DNA from: DATLGB01 sp038258425
GTDB lineage: Bacteria > Actinomycetota > Thermoleophilia > Solirubrobacterales > Solirubrobacteraceae
Length of the DNA stretch: 20,910 nucleotides
Reading direction: 5' to 3'
NCBI GenBank assembly: GCA_038258425.1
Contig: JBBSPV010000057.1
Span: forward strand, 1-20,910
Part shown: positions 1 to 6,329 of the stretch, in pieces
Layout of the letters: every line of letters starts with the position of its first letter
Numbering within the stretch: position 1 is the first letter of the stretch
Translations under genes and position numbers: made by a program
The notes under the pieces: model-generated
Told to the model about the DNA's origin: nothing
What the model saw: the letters and a program-made list of their open reading frames with translations, nothing else
Database searches by the model: none

Positions 1-549
1 CCCGGCGCCGCCCGCGCCGCTGCCGCCGCGCGCGCCGCCGCCGCCGATCGCTCGAGCCCGGCTCCGGCCCGGCGCACGCCGGTGATCAAGGTCCGCATCA
101 AGCCCGCGACGGCAAGCACCGACCGGCCGGTCGGCACCGGTGAGCCCGACGCGCCGTCCCCGGTCGGCGCACCGCCGGCGTCCGGCGTTGTCGGAGGGTC
201 GACAGCGACCGACGCCCCGCAGGACCCGAGCTCCGCGCAGACGCCTCCGACGCCGGACACCGGCGTGCCGCCGGTGGTCAGCGACCTCGGCCACGACGCT
301 CCGCAGGCCCCCGTCCCGGTGCAGCGCGCGGCGCCCAAGGCGATCGAGCCCCCCGCTCCGGTCGTCGACGTCCCGCCGCCGGCCGACCCGGTCGTCGCGC
401 CCGCCGTGGACGCCGCCACGACGGTCGTCTCCGCGGCGACGACCGCGGCCGCCGACACCGCCCGCACGCTCGTCGACACCGCCGCCACGCTCGTCGACAC
501 CGCCACCACGCCCATCGCTCAGGCGCCGGCGACCACCCCCGCGACCTGA
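1..549 (+). CDS. C-terminal part of a Pro/Ala/Thr-rich protein (5' end outside window)
   Basis: The frame is open from the first base to the TGA at 547-549, so only about 182 C-terminal residues are present. The ATG-like start codon at 82 is a GTG inside this frame and need not be the real start. The visible part is low complexity: an Ala/Arg-rich stretch, a short basic segment (VIKVRIKP), then a long Pro/Ala/Val/Thr tail without a recognisable domain. Near the end an 18-nt sequence is repeated in tandem at a 21-nt period (466-483 and 487-504), encoding TLVDTAA/TLVDTAT. Such tails are common in exported or wall-spanning parts of actinobacterial membrane proteins. The composition resembles the tail of the sigma-factor fusion at 14686-16164, so this could be the end of a similar protein, but no catalytic or DNA-binding part is visible to test this. 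It is followed at once by a strong terminator. Confidence 0.6.
   Translation, partial: PGAARAAAAARAAAADRSSPAPARRTPVIKVRIKPATASTDRPVGTGEPDAPSPVGAPPASGVVGGSTATDAPQDPSSAQTPPTPDTGVPPVVSDLGHDAPQAPVPVQRAAPKAIEPPAPVVDVPPPADPVVAPAVDAATTVVSAATTAAADTARTLVDTAATLVDTATTPIAQAPATTPAT
466..507 (+). repeat. Two tandem 21-nt repeats in the coding tail
   Basis: The units at 466-486 and 487-507 share 18 identical leading bases (ACGCTCGTCGACACCGCC) and differ at the last codon (GCC against ACC). They keep the reading frame and duplicate a seven-residue TLVDTA-type unit, consistent with slippage expansion in a low-complexity tail. Confidence 0.8.
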
Positions 550-563
550 GCTCATCGGCCTGT

Positions 564-594
564 GCGGGGCCCCGGCCACGAGCCGGGGCCCCGC
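564..594 (+). terminator. Strong hairpin terminator after the first gene
   Basis: A perfect 13-bp GC stem (564-576 with 582-594) closes a 5-nt loop (CACGA), 14 nt after the stop codon at 547-549. There is no clear T-tract (TATGCTT follows), as is usual for actinobacterial terminators. It separates the upstream gene from the tRNA gene at 613. Confidence 0.85.
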
Positions 595-612
595 TATGCT
601 TCCGAGCGCATT

Positions 613-686
613 CGGGGCGTGGCGCAGCCTGGTAGCGCGCGCCGTTCGGGTCGGCGAGGTCCCCGGTTCAAATCCGGGCGCCCCGA
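613..686 (+). tRNA. tRNA-Pro(CGG)
   Basis: A complete cloverleaf can be folded by hand. The acceptor stem is CGGGGCG/CGCCCCG (613-619 with 679-685). The D stem is GCGC/GCGC with the loop AGCCTGGTA. The anticodon stem is CGCCG/CGGCG with the loop TTCGGGT, giving anticodon CGG at 647-649. The T stem is CCCGG/CCGGG with the loop TTCAAAT, and A686 is the discriminator base. The C1-G72 pair and the D-arm sequence are typical of bacterial proline tRNAs. It reads CCG, which should be a frequent proline codon in this GC-rich genome. The 3' CCA is not encoded (TGT follows), so CCA must be added by tRNA nucleotidyltransferase. The gene stands alone between a terminator and a convergent protein gene. 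Confidence 0.96.
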
Positions 687-794
687 TGTGCGTGACTCGG
701 GCCGGCAACGGCGGCTGGTGAGGGGCGGATCGCGTGCACGATCAGCATCTCGAGCGCTCCGCCGGCCGCTCGTGCCTCCGGCCCGGCGATCCGA

Positions 795-1190
795 TCAGGC
801 CGCTGCCTCGACGCGGTCGCGGGCGTCGGCGGCGAGCGAGCGGAGCAGGCCGGTGAAGCCGTCCGCAAGCTCGCTGAGGGCTTCGGGCAGCAGCGTGCGG
901 GTGTCGCGCAGGACGATCTCGCTGCGGCCGGGCACCGGGGCGACGACCGCCAGACGCAGCGGGATGTCGACCGCCGCCGGGAGCTCGCGCGCGAGGAGCT
1001 GCGCCCCGGCCGCGGGGTTGCCGAAGACCAGCGTCCAGGCCCGGAAGCCCGGGGCGCCGGCCCGAGCCATGTCGTGCCCGTGGTCGACGACGGCGTACTC
1101 GATCAGCCCGCGCGCGCGTAAGACCTCGCGCAGGGCGGAGACGACCGCATCGGGCCCGGCTGCGACCTCCACCGTCTCGTAGGCGCCCAC
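795..1190 (-). CDS. DUF302 domain protein
   Basis: A protein of about 131 residues carrying the DUF302 pattern: VVDHGHDM, then a Gly-rich FGNPAAGAQLL motif, then an AAVDIPLRL motif and a strand ending in V-L-R-D-T. DUF302 proteins are small alpha/beta proteins of poorly defined function that occur alone or beside redox or stress genes. I place the start at GTG 1190, because the family usually begins just before the ETVEV strand and because TACCGT lies 6 nt upstream, fitting the leaderless pattern seen elsewhere here. A longer version starting at GTG 1250 adds 20 residues and cannot be excluded. The gene lies downstream of the MarR gene on the same strand (gap of roughly 85-145 nt depending on the start), so it may belong to that regulator's unit. 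Family assignment is fairly sure; function is unknown. Confidence 0.78.
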   Translation of the reverse strand: MGAYETVEVAAGPDAVVSALREVLRARGLIEYAVVDHGHDMARAGAPGFRAWTLVFGNPAAGAQLLARELPAAVDIPLRLAVVAPVPGRSEIVLRDTRTLLPEALSELADGFTGLLRSLAADARDRVEAAA

Positions 1191-1335
1191 GTGACGACGG
1201 TACCCGTCGGGGCGCCTCACCACGGTGACCGTGTGGAGGTGCTCGGGCACGCCGACGAGACGGGTGGCCGGGTCTGGGGCACCGCGAGCCCGACCTGCGT
1301 GGCTCGCCGGGGCCGTCCTTCGGGCCGCCGAGAGC

Positions 1336-1770
1336 TCACCCGGCGCGGGCTGCCCGCTCGATCGCGGCCAGCCCGTCGAGGAGATGCGCGCGCTGCGTGC
1401 CGTCGAGCTCGCCCGCCGCGCGTCCGGCCACCCGCGCGTACGCGCGCTGCACCGCGTCGCGGGCGTGGGCGCCCTCGGCGGTCAGGTCGATGCGGAACGA
1501 GCGACGGTCCTCGGGGTCGACGGCGCGCTCGATGAGCCCGCGCCGCTCGAGGCGGTCGACGATGCCGGTGAGCGTGGAGGGGCGTAGGGCGGTGTCGGCG
1601 ATGAGCTCGCGCATGCGGCGCGGCTCGTCCTCGAAGCACACGAGCGCGTTGGCCTCGGCGGGTGAGATCCCGAGCGCTCCGAGCTCGTCCTCGAGGCCCT
1701 GGTTCAGCTCGTGCGTGGTGCGTTGCAGCGCCCGCAGCGCGTGCGCATCGAGGCTCATGCCGTGCGGCAT
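1336..1770 (-). CDS. MarR family transcriptional regulator
   Basis: 144 residues, the normal size for the family. A helical N-terminus with LxxLxHxLN-like spacing is followed by a winged helix: the region around MRELIADTALRPSTLTGIVD is the recognition helix, followed by RLERRGLIER and the wing DPEDRRSFRIDLT, which is the MarR signature. MarR proteins are homodimeric repressors that usually release DNA on binding small aromatic ligands or on oxidation. There is no Cys near the N-terminus that would suggest OhrR-type peroxide sensing. The gene is divergent from 1797-2216 with only 26 bp between starts, so it very likely regulates itself and that neighbour. Starts at ATG 1770 or ATG 1758 are both possible; 1770 is used because a TACGAT box lies 10 nt upstream. 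Confidence 0.9.
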   Translation of the reverse strand: MPHGMSLDAHALRALQRTTHELNQGLEDELGALGISPAEANALVCFEDEPRRMRELIADTALRPSTLTGIVDRLERRGLIERAVDPEDRRSFRIDLTAEGAHARDAVQRAYARVAGRAAGELDGTQRAHLLDGLAAIERAARAG

Positions 1771-1774
1771 CTAG

Positions 1775-1796
1775 TGCGAGATCGTAGTATTCGCAT
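1775..1796. promoter_or_regulatory. Overlapping divergent promoters and candidate MarR operator
   Basis: The 26-bp gap between the MarR gene and the small gene at 1797 holds TAGTAT (1785-1790), which ends 6 nt before ATG 1797. On the other strand TACGAT (complement of 1781-1786) lies 10 nt before ATG 1770. The two boxes overlap by 2 bp. Around them TGCGA (1775-1779) and TCGCA (1791-1795) form a short inverted repeat. A dimeric repressor bound here would block both promoters. This is inferred from position and symmetry only. Confidence 0.5.
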
Positions 1797-2216
1797 ATGG
1801 ATCACACGGGCGCGGTGGATCACGATGACCGCATCTTCCTCGACCGGGCCCGCGCGGGCGAGGTGCACCCGTTCGGGCATCGCGAGCACCTGCGCCTCGC
1901 GTTCGTCGCGGCCAAGGTCACCGACGGCAGGCCGGCGGCCGTCGCGGCGCTGTGCGAGGAGGCGATCCGGCGCCTCGCGACGCACGCCGGTCACCCCGAC
2001 AAGCTCCACGTGACGATCACCACGGCGTGGGCGACGCTCGTGACCCATCATGTGGGGGAGGCGCCGAGCCGGACCTTCGAGGAGCTGCTCGTGGACGAGC
2101 CGCGGCTCTCGGACTCCGGCACGCTGCTGCGCCACTATTCGCGCGAGCGGCTCTCCGAGGCGCAGGCCCGCAAGGCCTGGGTCGAGCCCGACCGCGCCCC
2201 GCTGCCGGGCCGCTGA
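1797..2216 (+). CDS. Conserved small protein of unknown function
   Basis: 139 residues, soluble, without signal peptide or membrane helix. Two motifs stand out: an N-terminal HPFGHREHLRLAF segment (F-x-H-x-x-H-L-R-x-A) and a central K-L-H-V-T-I-T-T-A-W segment with a further HH pair shortly after. I recall a group of bacterial uncharacterised proteins sharing the F-H-H-L-x-x-A and H-x-T-I-T motifs. The concentration of histidines suggests a metal or ligand site, but this is a guess. ATG 1797 is the natural start, with TAGTAT 6 nt upstream, so the mRNA is probably leaderless. Divergent from a MarR regulator, which suggests regulated expression, possibly ligand or stress dependent. Its stop codon forms part of a shared bidirectional hairpin. 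Confidence 0.7.
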   Translation: MDHTGAVDHDDRIFLDRARAGEVHPFGHREHLRLAFVAAKVTDGRPAAVAALCEEAIRRLATHAGHPDKLHVTITTAWATLVTHHVGEAPSRTFEELLVDEPRLSDSGTLLRHYSRERLSEAQARKAWVEPDRAPLPGR

Positions 2217-2241
2217 GCGCCCGACGGTCGGGCCTCAGCGG
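2210..2241. terminator. Bidirectional terminator containing both stop codons
   Basis: CCGCTGAG (2210-2217) pairs with CTCAGCGG (2234-2241), and GCCCGA (2219-2224) pairs with TCGGGC (2228-2233). C2218 is bulged and the loop is CGG. The 14-bp stem contains the TGA of the plus-strand gene (2214-2216) and the complementary TCA, the stop of the minus-strand gene (2235-2237). It should act on transcription from both sides. Confidence 0.8.
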
Positions 2242-3206
2242 GGGAGCTCGAGCGGGCGCACGGTGACCCGCCGCTTGCGACCGTCGCGGAGGAGGTCGAC
2301 CACGAGCCGGGTGCCGATCACCTCGTCCTCCATGGCGGTCTGCAGGTCGGCCACACCGGTCAGCCGCCGGCCGGCGAGCGCGAAGAGCAGGTCCCCGGCG
2401 CGGAGGCCGGCGCGGTCGGCGGGACCGTCCGGGACGACCTCGGAGACCGCGACGACGGGCGCGTCGCCGAGCGCGCCGCGCAGGGCGGGGGGAACGGGGC
2501 GCGGGGCGACGCCGACGCCGAGATAGCCACGGCGCACGCGGCCCTCGGTCATCAGCGTTCCGATCACCCGGCGGGTCGCCTGGTTGATCGGCACCGCGAG
2601 GCCGAGGCCGACGCCGGCGACCGCGGTGTTGACGCCGACCACGCGCCGGGCGCTGTCGACGAGGGCGCCGCCGGAGTTGCCCGGGTTCAGGGCGGCGTCC
2701 GTCTGGATGACGTTGTCGATCGTGCGCACCGTCGCCCCCTCGCGGGCCGGCAGCGACCGACCGAGCGCCGACACCACGCCCGCCGTCACGGAGCCGGCGA
2801 AGCCGTTGGGGTTGCCGATCGCCACCACGAGCTGGCCGACGCGCAGCTCCTCGGCCTCGCCGAGCGTCGCCGGGGTGAGCCCGCCGCTCTCGGCCCGCAG
2901 CACCGCGAGGTCGGTCAGCGGATCGGCGCCGACGACGTCGAACGCCACCTCCGAGCCGTCGACGAAGGAGGCGAGGCCGCCGGGCGCGGGCCGGCCGCGG
3001 CGAGCGGTGACCACGTGTGCGGAGGTGATCAGGAAGCCGTCGGCGGTGAGCACGATGGCGCTGCCGGCGCCGGTGGCAACGGTGCGCCCGTCGCGCCCGC
3101 GCCCGAGCACCCGGAGGTTGGCCACCGCTGGGGCGAGCACCTCGGCGACGCCGGCCACGACGCGCGAGTAGGCGTCGAGCGCCTCGCTGTCCGATACAAC
3201 TTGCAA
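2235..3206 (-). CDS. HtrA/DegP-type trypsin-like serine protease with one PDZ domain
   Basis: About 323 residues. The trypsin fold carries the full triad: His in ITSAHVV (about residue 64), Asp in LTDLAVL (about 99) and Ser in GNSGG (about 178), with TDAALNPGNSGG as the HtrA signature. One PDZ domain follows from about residue 225 (RRGYLGVGV, then AGLRAGDLL). HtrA proteins degrade or chaperone damaged proteins. Most are exported or membrane anchored, but here the N-terminus goes straight from a short helix (EALDAYSRVV) into the protease fold without signal peptide or membrane helix, so the product looks cytoplasmic. The start is uncertain: no ATG or good GTG fits, TTG 3206 gives the family-like N-terminus, and GTG 3158 is the alternative. 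ATG 3467 would overlap the next gene almost completely. A 17-bp palindrome covers the proposed start. Confidence 0.9.
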   Translation of the reverse strand: MQVVSDSEALDAYSRVVAGVAEVLAPAVANLRVLGRGRDGRTVATGAGSAIVLTADGFLITSAHVVTARRGRPAPGGLASFVDGSEVAFDVVGADPLTDLAVLRAESGGLTPATLGEAEELRVGQLVVAIGNPNGFAGSVTAGVVSALGRSLPAREGATVRTIDNVIQTDAALNPGNSGGALVDSARRVVGVNTAVAGVGLGLAVPINQATRRVIGTLMTEGRVRRGYLGVGVAPRPVPPALRGALGDAPVVAVSEVVPDGPADRAGLRAGDLLFALAGRRLTGVADLQTAMEDEVIGTRLVVDLLRDGRKRRVTVRPLELPR

Positions 3207-3215
3207 GGTGCAAGT
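3199..3215. promoter_or_regulatory. Perfect 17-bp palindrome at the protease gene start (candidate operator)
   Basis: ACTTGCA (3199-3205), spacer AGG, TGCAAGT (3209-3215) is a perfect 7-3-7 inverted repeat. On the minus strand a TACCGT box (complement of 3217-3222) lies immediately upstream, so the palindrome would cover the transcription start and the TTG start codon of the protease gene. This geometry is typical of a dimeric winged-helix or TetR-type repressor site. The bound regulator is unknown. Confidence 0.6.
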
Positions 3216-3244
3216 GACGGTAGCAGCGGCGAGCCGTGGCGCCG

Positions 3245-3661
3245 TCAGCGCAGCCGGCGCTCGGACGCGTCGATGCGGACGTCGTTGATCGACGCGTAGC
3301 GCTCGGCCATGAGCCCGTCGGGCGCGAAGCGCCACAGCTCGTTGCCGTGCGAGCGCCACCACTGGCCGTCGCCGTCGCGGCTCTCGTACTGAAACCGCAC
3401 GGCGATGCGGTCGCCGGTGAAGGCCCACAGCTGCTTCTCGAGCCGGTAGTCGCGCTCGCGCTCCCACTTGCGCCGCAGGAAGGCGACGATCTCGGCACGG
3501 CCGGTGAGGAACTCGTCACGGTTGCGCCACTCGGACTCCTCCGTGTAGGCCAGGGAGACCCGCTCGGGATCGCGCGAGTTCCAGGCGTCCTGGGCGGCCT
3601 GGACCTTGGCACGGGCGCTGTCGGCGGTGAACGGGGGGCGGATGTCTGTGGGGCTCGGCAC
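3245..3661 (-). CDS. NTF2-like protein of the DUF1348 (SnoaL-like) family
   Basis: 138 residues from GTG 3661. The sequence matches the DUF1348 pattern closely: a first helix with ARAKVQAAQDAWNSRD, the segment ESEWRNRDEFLTGRAEI, then FLRRKWERERDYRLEK, then a strand with VRFQYE and WWRSHGNELWRF near the C-terminus. These are cone-shaped alpha+beta NTF2-like proteins of about 140-155 residues. Their biochemical role is not established, although the fold often forms a small-molecule pocket. The gene is upstream of the protease on the same strand with a 38-bp gap holding a palindrome, so the protease can be expressed separately. It is divergent from the acetyltransferase at 3693 with only 31 bp between starts. 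No unusual features. Confidence 0.88.
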   Translation of the reverse strand: MPSPTDIRPPFTADSARAKVQAAQDAWNSRDPERVSLAYTEESEWRNRDEFLTGRAEIVAFLRRKWERERDYRLEKQLWAFTGDRIAVRFQYESRDGDGQWWRSHGNELWRFAPDGLMAERYASINDVRIDASERRLR

Positions 3662-3679
3662 GTGCAGGGGGTACCCATC

Positions 3680-3692
3680 TACGCTCGACCCG
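3680..3692 (+). promoter_or_regulatory. Candidate leaderless promoter of the GNAT gene
   Basis: TACGCT (3680-3685) ends 7 nt before ATG 3693, which puts the expected transcription start at or next to the A of the start codon. No Shine-Dalgarno sequence precedes the ATG. Confidence 0.55.
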
Positions 3693-4223
3693 ATGGTCCG
3701 CGACGCCGATCCGGCCCGCGACGCCGCGGCGTGCGCGGCGATCTACGCCCCGTTCGTCGACCCGGGTCCGGCCTCCTTCGAGGACGAGCCGCCCACGGCG
3801 GCGGAGATGGCGAGCCGGATCGCCGCGGCGAGCGTTCCCCACGCCTGGCTCGTGTGCGAGCGCGACGGCGCGGTCGCCGGCTTCGCGTACGCCACCGCGC
3901 ATCGCAGCCGGGCCGCGTACTCCTGGGCGGCGGAGGTCTCCGTCTACGTGGACGCGGCCCGTGCGCGACGCGGCGCCGGCCGCGAGCTCTACGGCACCCT
4001 GCTCCCGCTCCTCGCGCGGCGGGGCCTGCGTCAGGCGTGCGCCGGGATCACCCTGCCCAACGCCGCGAGCGTCGGCCTGCACGAGGCCCTGGGGTTCGAG
4101 CCCGTGGGCGTCTACCGCCGGATCGGCTGGAAGGCCGGGGCCTGGCGCGACGTCGGCTGGTGGCAGTGCGACCTGGCTCCGGAGGCGGGCTCGGACCCGC
4201 CCGCGGGGCTCGCGCCCGGCTGA
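3693..4223 (+). CDS. GNAT N-acetyltransferase, phosphinothricin acetyltransferase-like
   Basis: 176 residues from ATG 3693, close to the usual length of the Pat/Bar-like group. Family features in order: VRDADPARDAAACAAIYAPF at the N-terminus, SFEDEPPTAAEM, HAWLVCERDGAVAGFAYA, an aromatic AAYSWAAEVSVYVD strand, the acetyl-CoA loop RARRGAGRELY (R/Q-x-x-G-x-G/A), and the C-terminal NAASVGLHEALGFEPVGVY and GWKAGAWRDVGWWQ. These enzymes move acetyl from acetyl-CoA to amines such as phosphinothricin, methionine sulfoximine or other amino-acid analogues. The natural substrate here cannot be told. A TACGCT box 7 nt upstream supports this start. The gene is followed 35 bp later by an MFS exporter, so detoxification plus export is possible. 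Confidence 0.9.
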   Translation: MVRDADPARDAAACAAIYAPFVDPGPASFEDEPPTAAEMASRIAAASVPHAWLVCERDGAVAGFAYATAHRSRAAYSWAAEVSVYVDAARARRGAGRELYGTLLPLLARRGLRQACAGITLPNAASVGLHEALGFEPVGVYRRIGWKAGAWRDVGWWQCDLAPEAGSDPPAGLAPG

Positions 4224-4258
4224 GGCGGACGGCGCCCGCGCGTAGCCTGCCGCCGGTC

Positions 4259-5530
4259 GTGCGCGCGCTGCGAAACCCCTCTTTCCGCCGGCTCTGGGCC
4301 GGTCAGACGCTCAGCGGCGTGGGCGACGCGATGGTCATCGTCGTCCTCGGCCTCTTCGTCACCCAACAGACCGGCTCGGCGACCGACGTCGGGCTCGTGC
4401 TCACCGCCTACACCGCGCCGCTCGTCGCCCTCCTCCTGCTGGGCGGCGTGCTCGCCGACCGGCTGCCCCGGCGCGGGCTGATGATCGCCACCGACCTCGT
4501 CCGCGCCGGGCTGCACGGCCTGCTCGCCGTGCTCATCGCCGTCGGCGCCGCGCGGGTCTGGCACCTCGTGCTGATCGGGATCGCCTTCGGCGCCGCGGAG
4601 GCGTTCTTCCGTCCCGCCTACACGGGTCTGCTGCCCCAGACGGTGTCCGAGGACGAGATCCAGGACGCGCAGGCCGTGACCGGCGCGAGCCGCGAGACGG
4701 CGGAGCTGGCCGGGCCGGCGCTCGGGACGGTGCTCGTCGTCGGCGTCGGCGCGGCGGGCGCCTTCGCCATCGACGCGCTGACCTTCGTCGTCTCCGCCGC
4801 CCTGCTGGTCGGCCTGCGGCCGCGCGAGCGCGGCCGTCCCGCGGCGCGCACGACCCTGCTCGCCGAGCTGCGCGAGGGCTGGACCGCCGTGCGGGACCGC
4901 ACGTGGGTGTGGGCGACGATCCTCGCCTTCTCCGCGGCGCTGCTCTTCGGCCTGGCCCCGTTGTGGACCCTCGGAGCGTCGATCAGCGAGAGCGGGTACG
5001 GGACGATCGCGATCTACGGTGCCGTGCAGACGGCCTTCGGCGCCGGGACGCTCGCCGGGTCGTTGCTGGCCGTGCGCTGGCGGCCGCGGTACCCCATGCG
5101 GACCGGGACCCTCCTGGCGCTCGGCTGGCCGCCGGGCTTCGCGGCGTTCGCCCTCGGCGCGCCCGTCGTCGCTCTGGTGATCATCACGCTGGTGGGCGGG
5201 GTCGGCGTCGGGCTGTTCGGCGTCTGGTGGGAGACGGCCCTCGTCGAGCGCATCCCGCCGCACCTGCTCTCGCGAGTCTCCGCCTACGACTGGATGGGCT
5301 CGCTGGCCCTGCTGCCGGCGGGCTTCCTGCTGGCCGGTGTCCTCGGCGCCGCGGTCGGTGAGTCCCTGACGCTCGGCGTCGGCAGCGCGCTGGCCCTCGT
5401 CGCGCTCGCTCTCGGGGTCGTGCCGCGCCAGACGCGCACGCTGGCGCGGATCGAGCCGGGCCAGACGGCCGCGAACCTCGATGGCCCAGCCCTCACGGCG
5501 GCCGGCCCGCACCGGTCGCTGGTCGACTGA
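4259..5530 (+). CDS. MFS transporter (EntS/MFS_3-like multidrug or siderophore exporter type)
   Basis: 423 residues from GTG 4259, with about twelve hydrophobic segments. It opens with ALRNPSFRRLWAGQTLSGVGD, typical of this MFS subgroup, and has the loop 2-3 signature GGVLADRLPRRGLM. A second conserved block, FFRPAYTGLLPQTV near residue 120, is also characteristic. The charged central loop lies around residues 185-210 (RPRERGRPAARTTL), and a short non-membrane tail ends in HRSLVD. Members export drugs, siderophores or metabolites by proton antiport; the substrate here is unknown. GTG 4259 is chosen because it immediately precedes the family N-terminus and TAGCCT (4243-4248) lies 10 nt upstream. 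The frame is open far upstream, but that part lies antisense to and within neighbouring genes. Downstream YaaA begins 10 bp after the stop. Confidence 0.9.
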   Translation: MRALRNPSFRRLWAGQTLSGVGDAMVIVVLGLFVTQQTGSATDVGLVLTAYTAPLVALLLLGGVLADRLPRRGLMIATDLVRAGLHGLLAVLIAVGAARVWHLVLIGIAFGAAEAFFRPAYTGLLPQTVSEDEIQDAQAVTGASRETAELAGPALGTVLVVGVGAAGAFAIDALTFVVSAALLVGLRPRERGRPAARTTLLAELREGWTAVRDRTWVWATILAFSAALLFGLAPLWTLGASISESGYGTIAIYGAVQTAFGAGTLAGSLLAVRWRPRYPMRTGTLLALGWPPGFAAFALGAPVVALVIITLVGGVGVGLFGVWWETALVERIPPHLLSRVSAYDWMGSLALLPAGFLLAGVLGAAVGESLTLGVGSALALVALALGVVPRQTRTLARIEPGQTAANLDGPALTAAGPHRSLVD

Positions 5531-5540
5531 GGCCGCTCGC

Positions 5541-6290
5541 GTGCTCGTCGTCCTGCCGCCCTCGGAGACCAAGGCCCAGCCCCCGGCCGGCGACCCGGTG
5601 GACCTCGCGGCGCTCGCCTACCCGGAGCTGACGCGCCGCCGTGCCACGCTGGTCGGCAAGCTCGCCCGGCTCTCCGCCGCCCCGCCGCGCCGGGCGCTCG
5701 CCGCGCTCGGCCTGTCCGCCGGCCAGGCGGGCGAGCTCGAGCGCAACGCCGTGCTGCTCGAGGCGCCCGCCGCCCCGGCCGCCGAGGTCTACACCGGGGT
5801 GCTCTTCGAGCGGATGCGGCTGCCCGAGCTCGACGCCCGCGCCCGCGAGCCGGTGCTGATCGCGTCGGCGCTGTGGGGCGTGCTGCGCGCCGACGACCCG
5901 ATCCCCGCGTACCGGTTGAGCATGGGGGCGAGGCTCGCGCGGATCCCGCGCCTCGCCGCGTGGTGGCGGCCGGCGCTGACGGCGGCCCTCCCGGACGCCG
6001 GGCTCGTGGTCGACCTGCGCTCGGCCGCCTACGCGGCGGCGTGGTCGCCGCGGCGGGCACAGGTCGTGGCGGTGCGGGCCTTCGCCGTCGCCCCGGACGG
6101 CACCCGCATGCCCGTCAGCCACATGGCCAAGCGGGTTCGCGGGGACGTCGCCCGCGTGCTGCTGACCGGGCGCGTGGACGCCGCGACGCCGGGTGACGTG
6201 CTCGAGGCCGTGCGAGCGACGGGCGCCGAGGCCGAGCTCCACCCGGCCCCGCGCGGCTGGACGCTGGACGTGCTCGAACCGGCACGGTGA
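5541..6290 (+). CDS. yaaA: Peroxide stress protein YaaA (DUF328/UPF0246 family)
   Basis: 249 residues, near the usual 250-260. The start GTG 5541 gives the classic N-terminus (V/M)LVVLPPSETK. Further family blocks are LERNAVLLEAPAAPAAEVYTG-V-LFERM, IASALWGVLRADDPIPAYRL-SMG, LVVDLRSAAYAAAW and a C-terminal SHMAKRVRGDVARVLL segment. In Escherichia coli YaaA is part of the hydrogen peroxide response and limits free iron and DNA damage; it binds DNA. The biochemical activity in actinobacteria is less clear. It sits 10 bp behind the MFS gene and is probably co-transcribed with it. A longer version starting at ATG 5481 would overlap the MFS gene by 50 bp and adds residues foreign to the family, so it was not chosen. 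Confidence 0.93.
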   Translation: MLVVLPPSETKAQPPAGDPVDLAALAYPELTRRRATLVGKLARLSAAPPRRALAALGLSAGQAGELERNAVLLEAPAAPAAEVYTGVLFERMRLPELDARAREPVLIASALWGVLRADDPIPAYRLSMGARLARIPRLAAWWRPALTAALPDAGLVVDLRSAAYAAAWSPRRAQVVAVRAFAVAPDGTRMPVSHMAKRVRGDVARVLLTGRVDAATPGDVLEAVRATGAEAELHPAPRGWTLDVLEPAR

Positions 6291-6329
6291 GCGGGCCTTG
6301 AGCCGCATGCTCCACACTGCGGCGCGGCC

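Noticed and set aside
687..794. Gap between tRNA-Pro and the DUF302 gene
   Set aside because: Checked for a further tRNA, hairpin or small gene; nothing convincing seen.
2017..3678. Long open frame on the minus strand (553 codons)
   Set aside because: It runs through the protease and DUF1348 genes in another frame; composition is Arg/Pro/Ala-rich and typical of a GC-rich shadow frame.
3236..4258. Upstream open extension of the MFS frame
   Set aside because: Lies over the GNAT and DUF1348 genes; family N-terminus begins at 4259.
4112..5572. Long minus-strand frame opposite the MFS gene
   Set aside because: Antisense of a clear MFS gene, rich in Arg, Gly, Glu and Asp, no domain.
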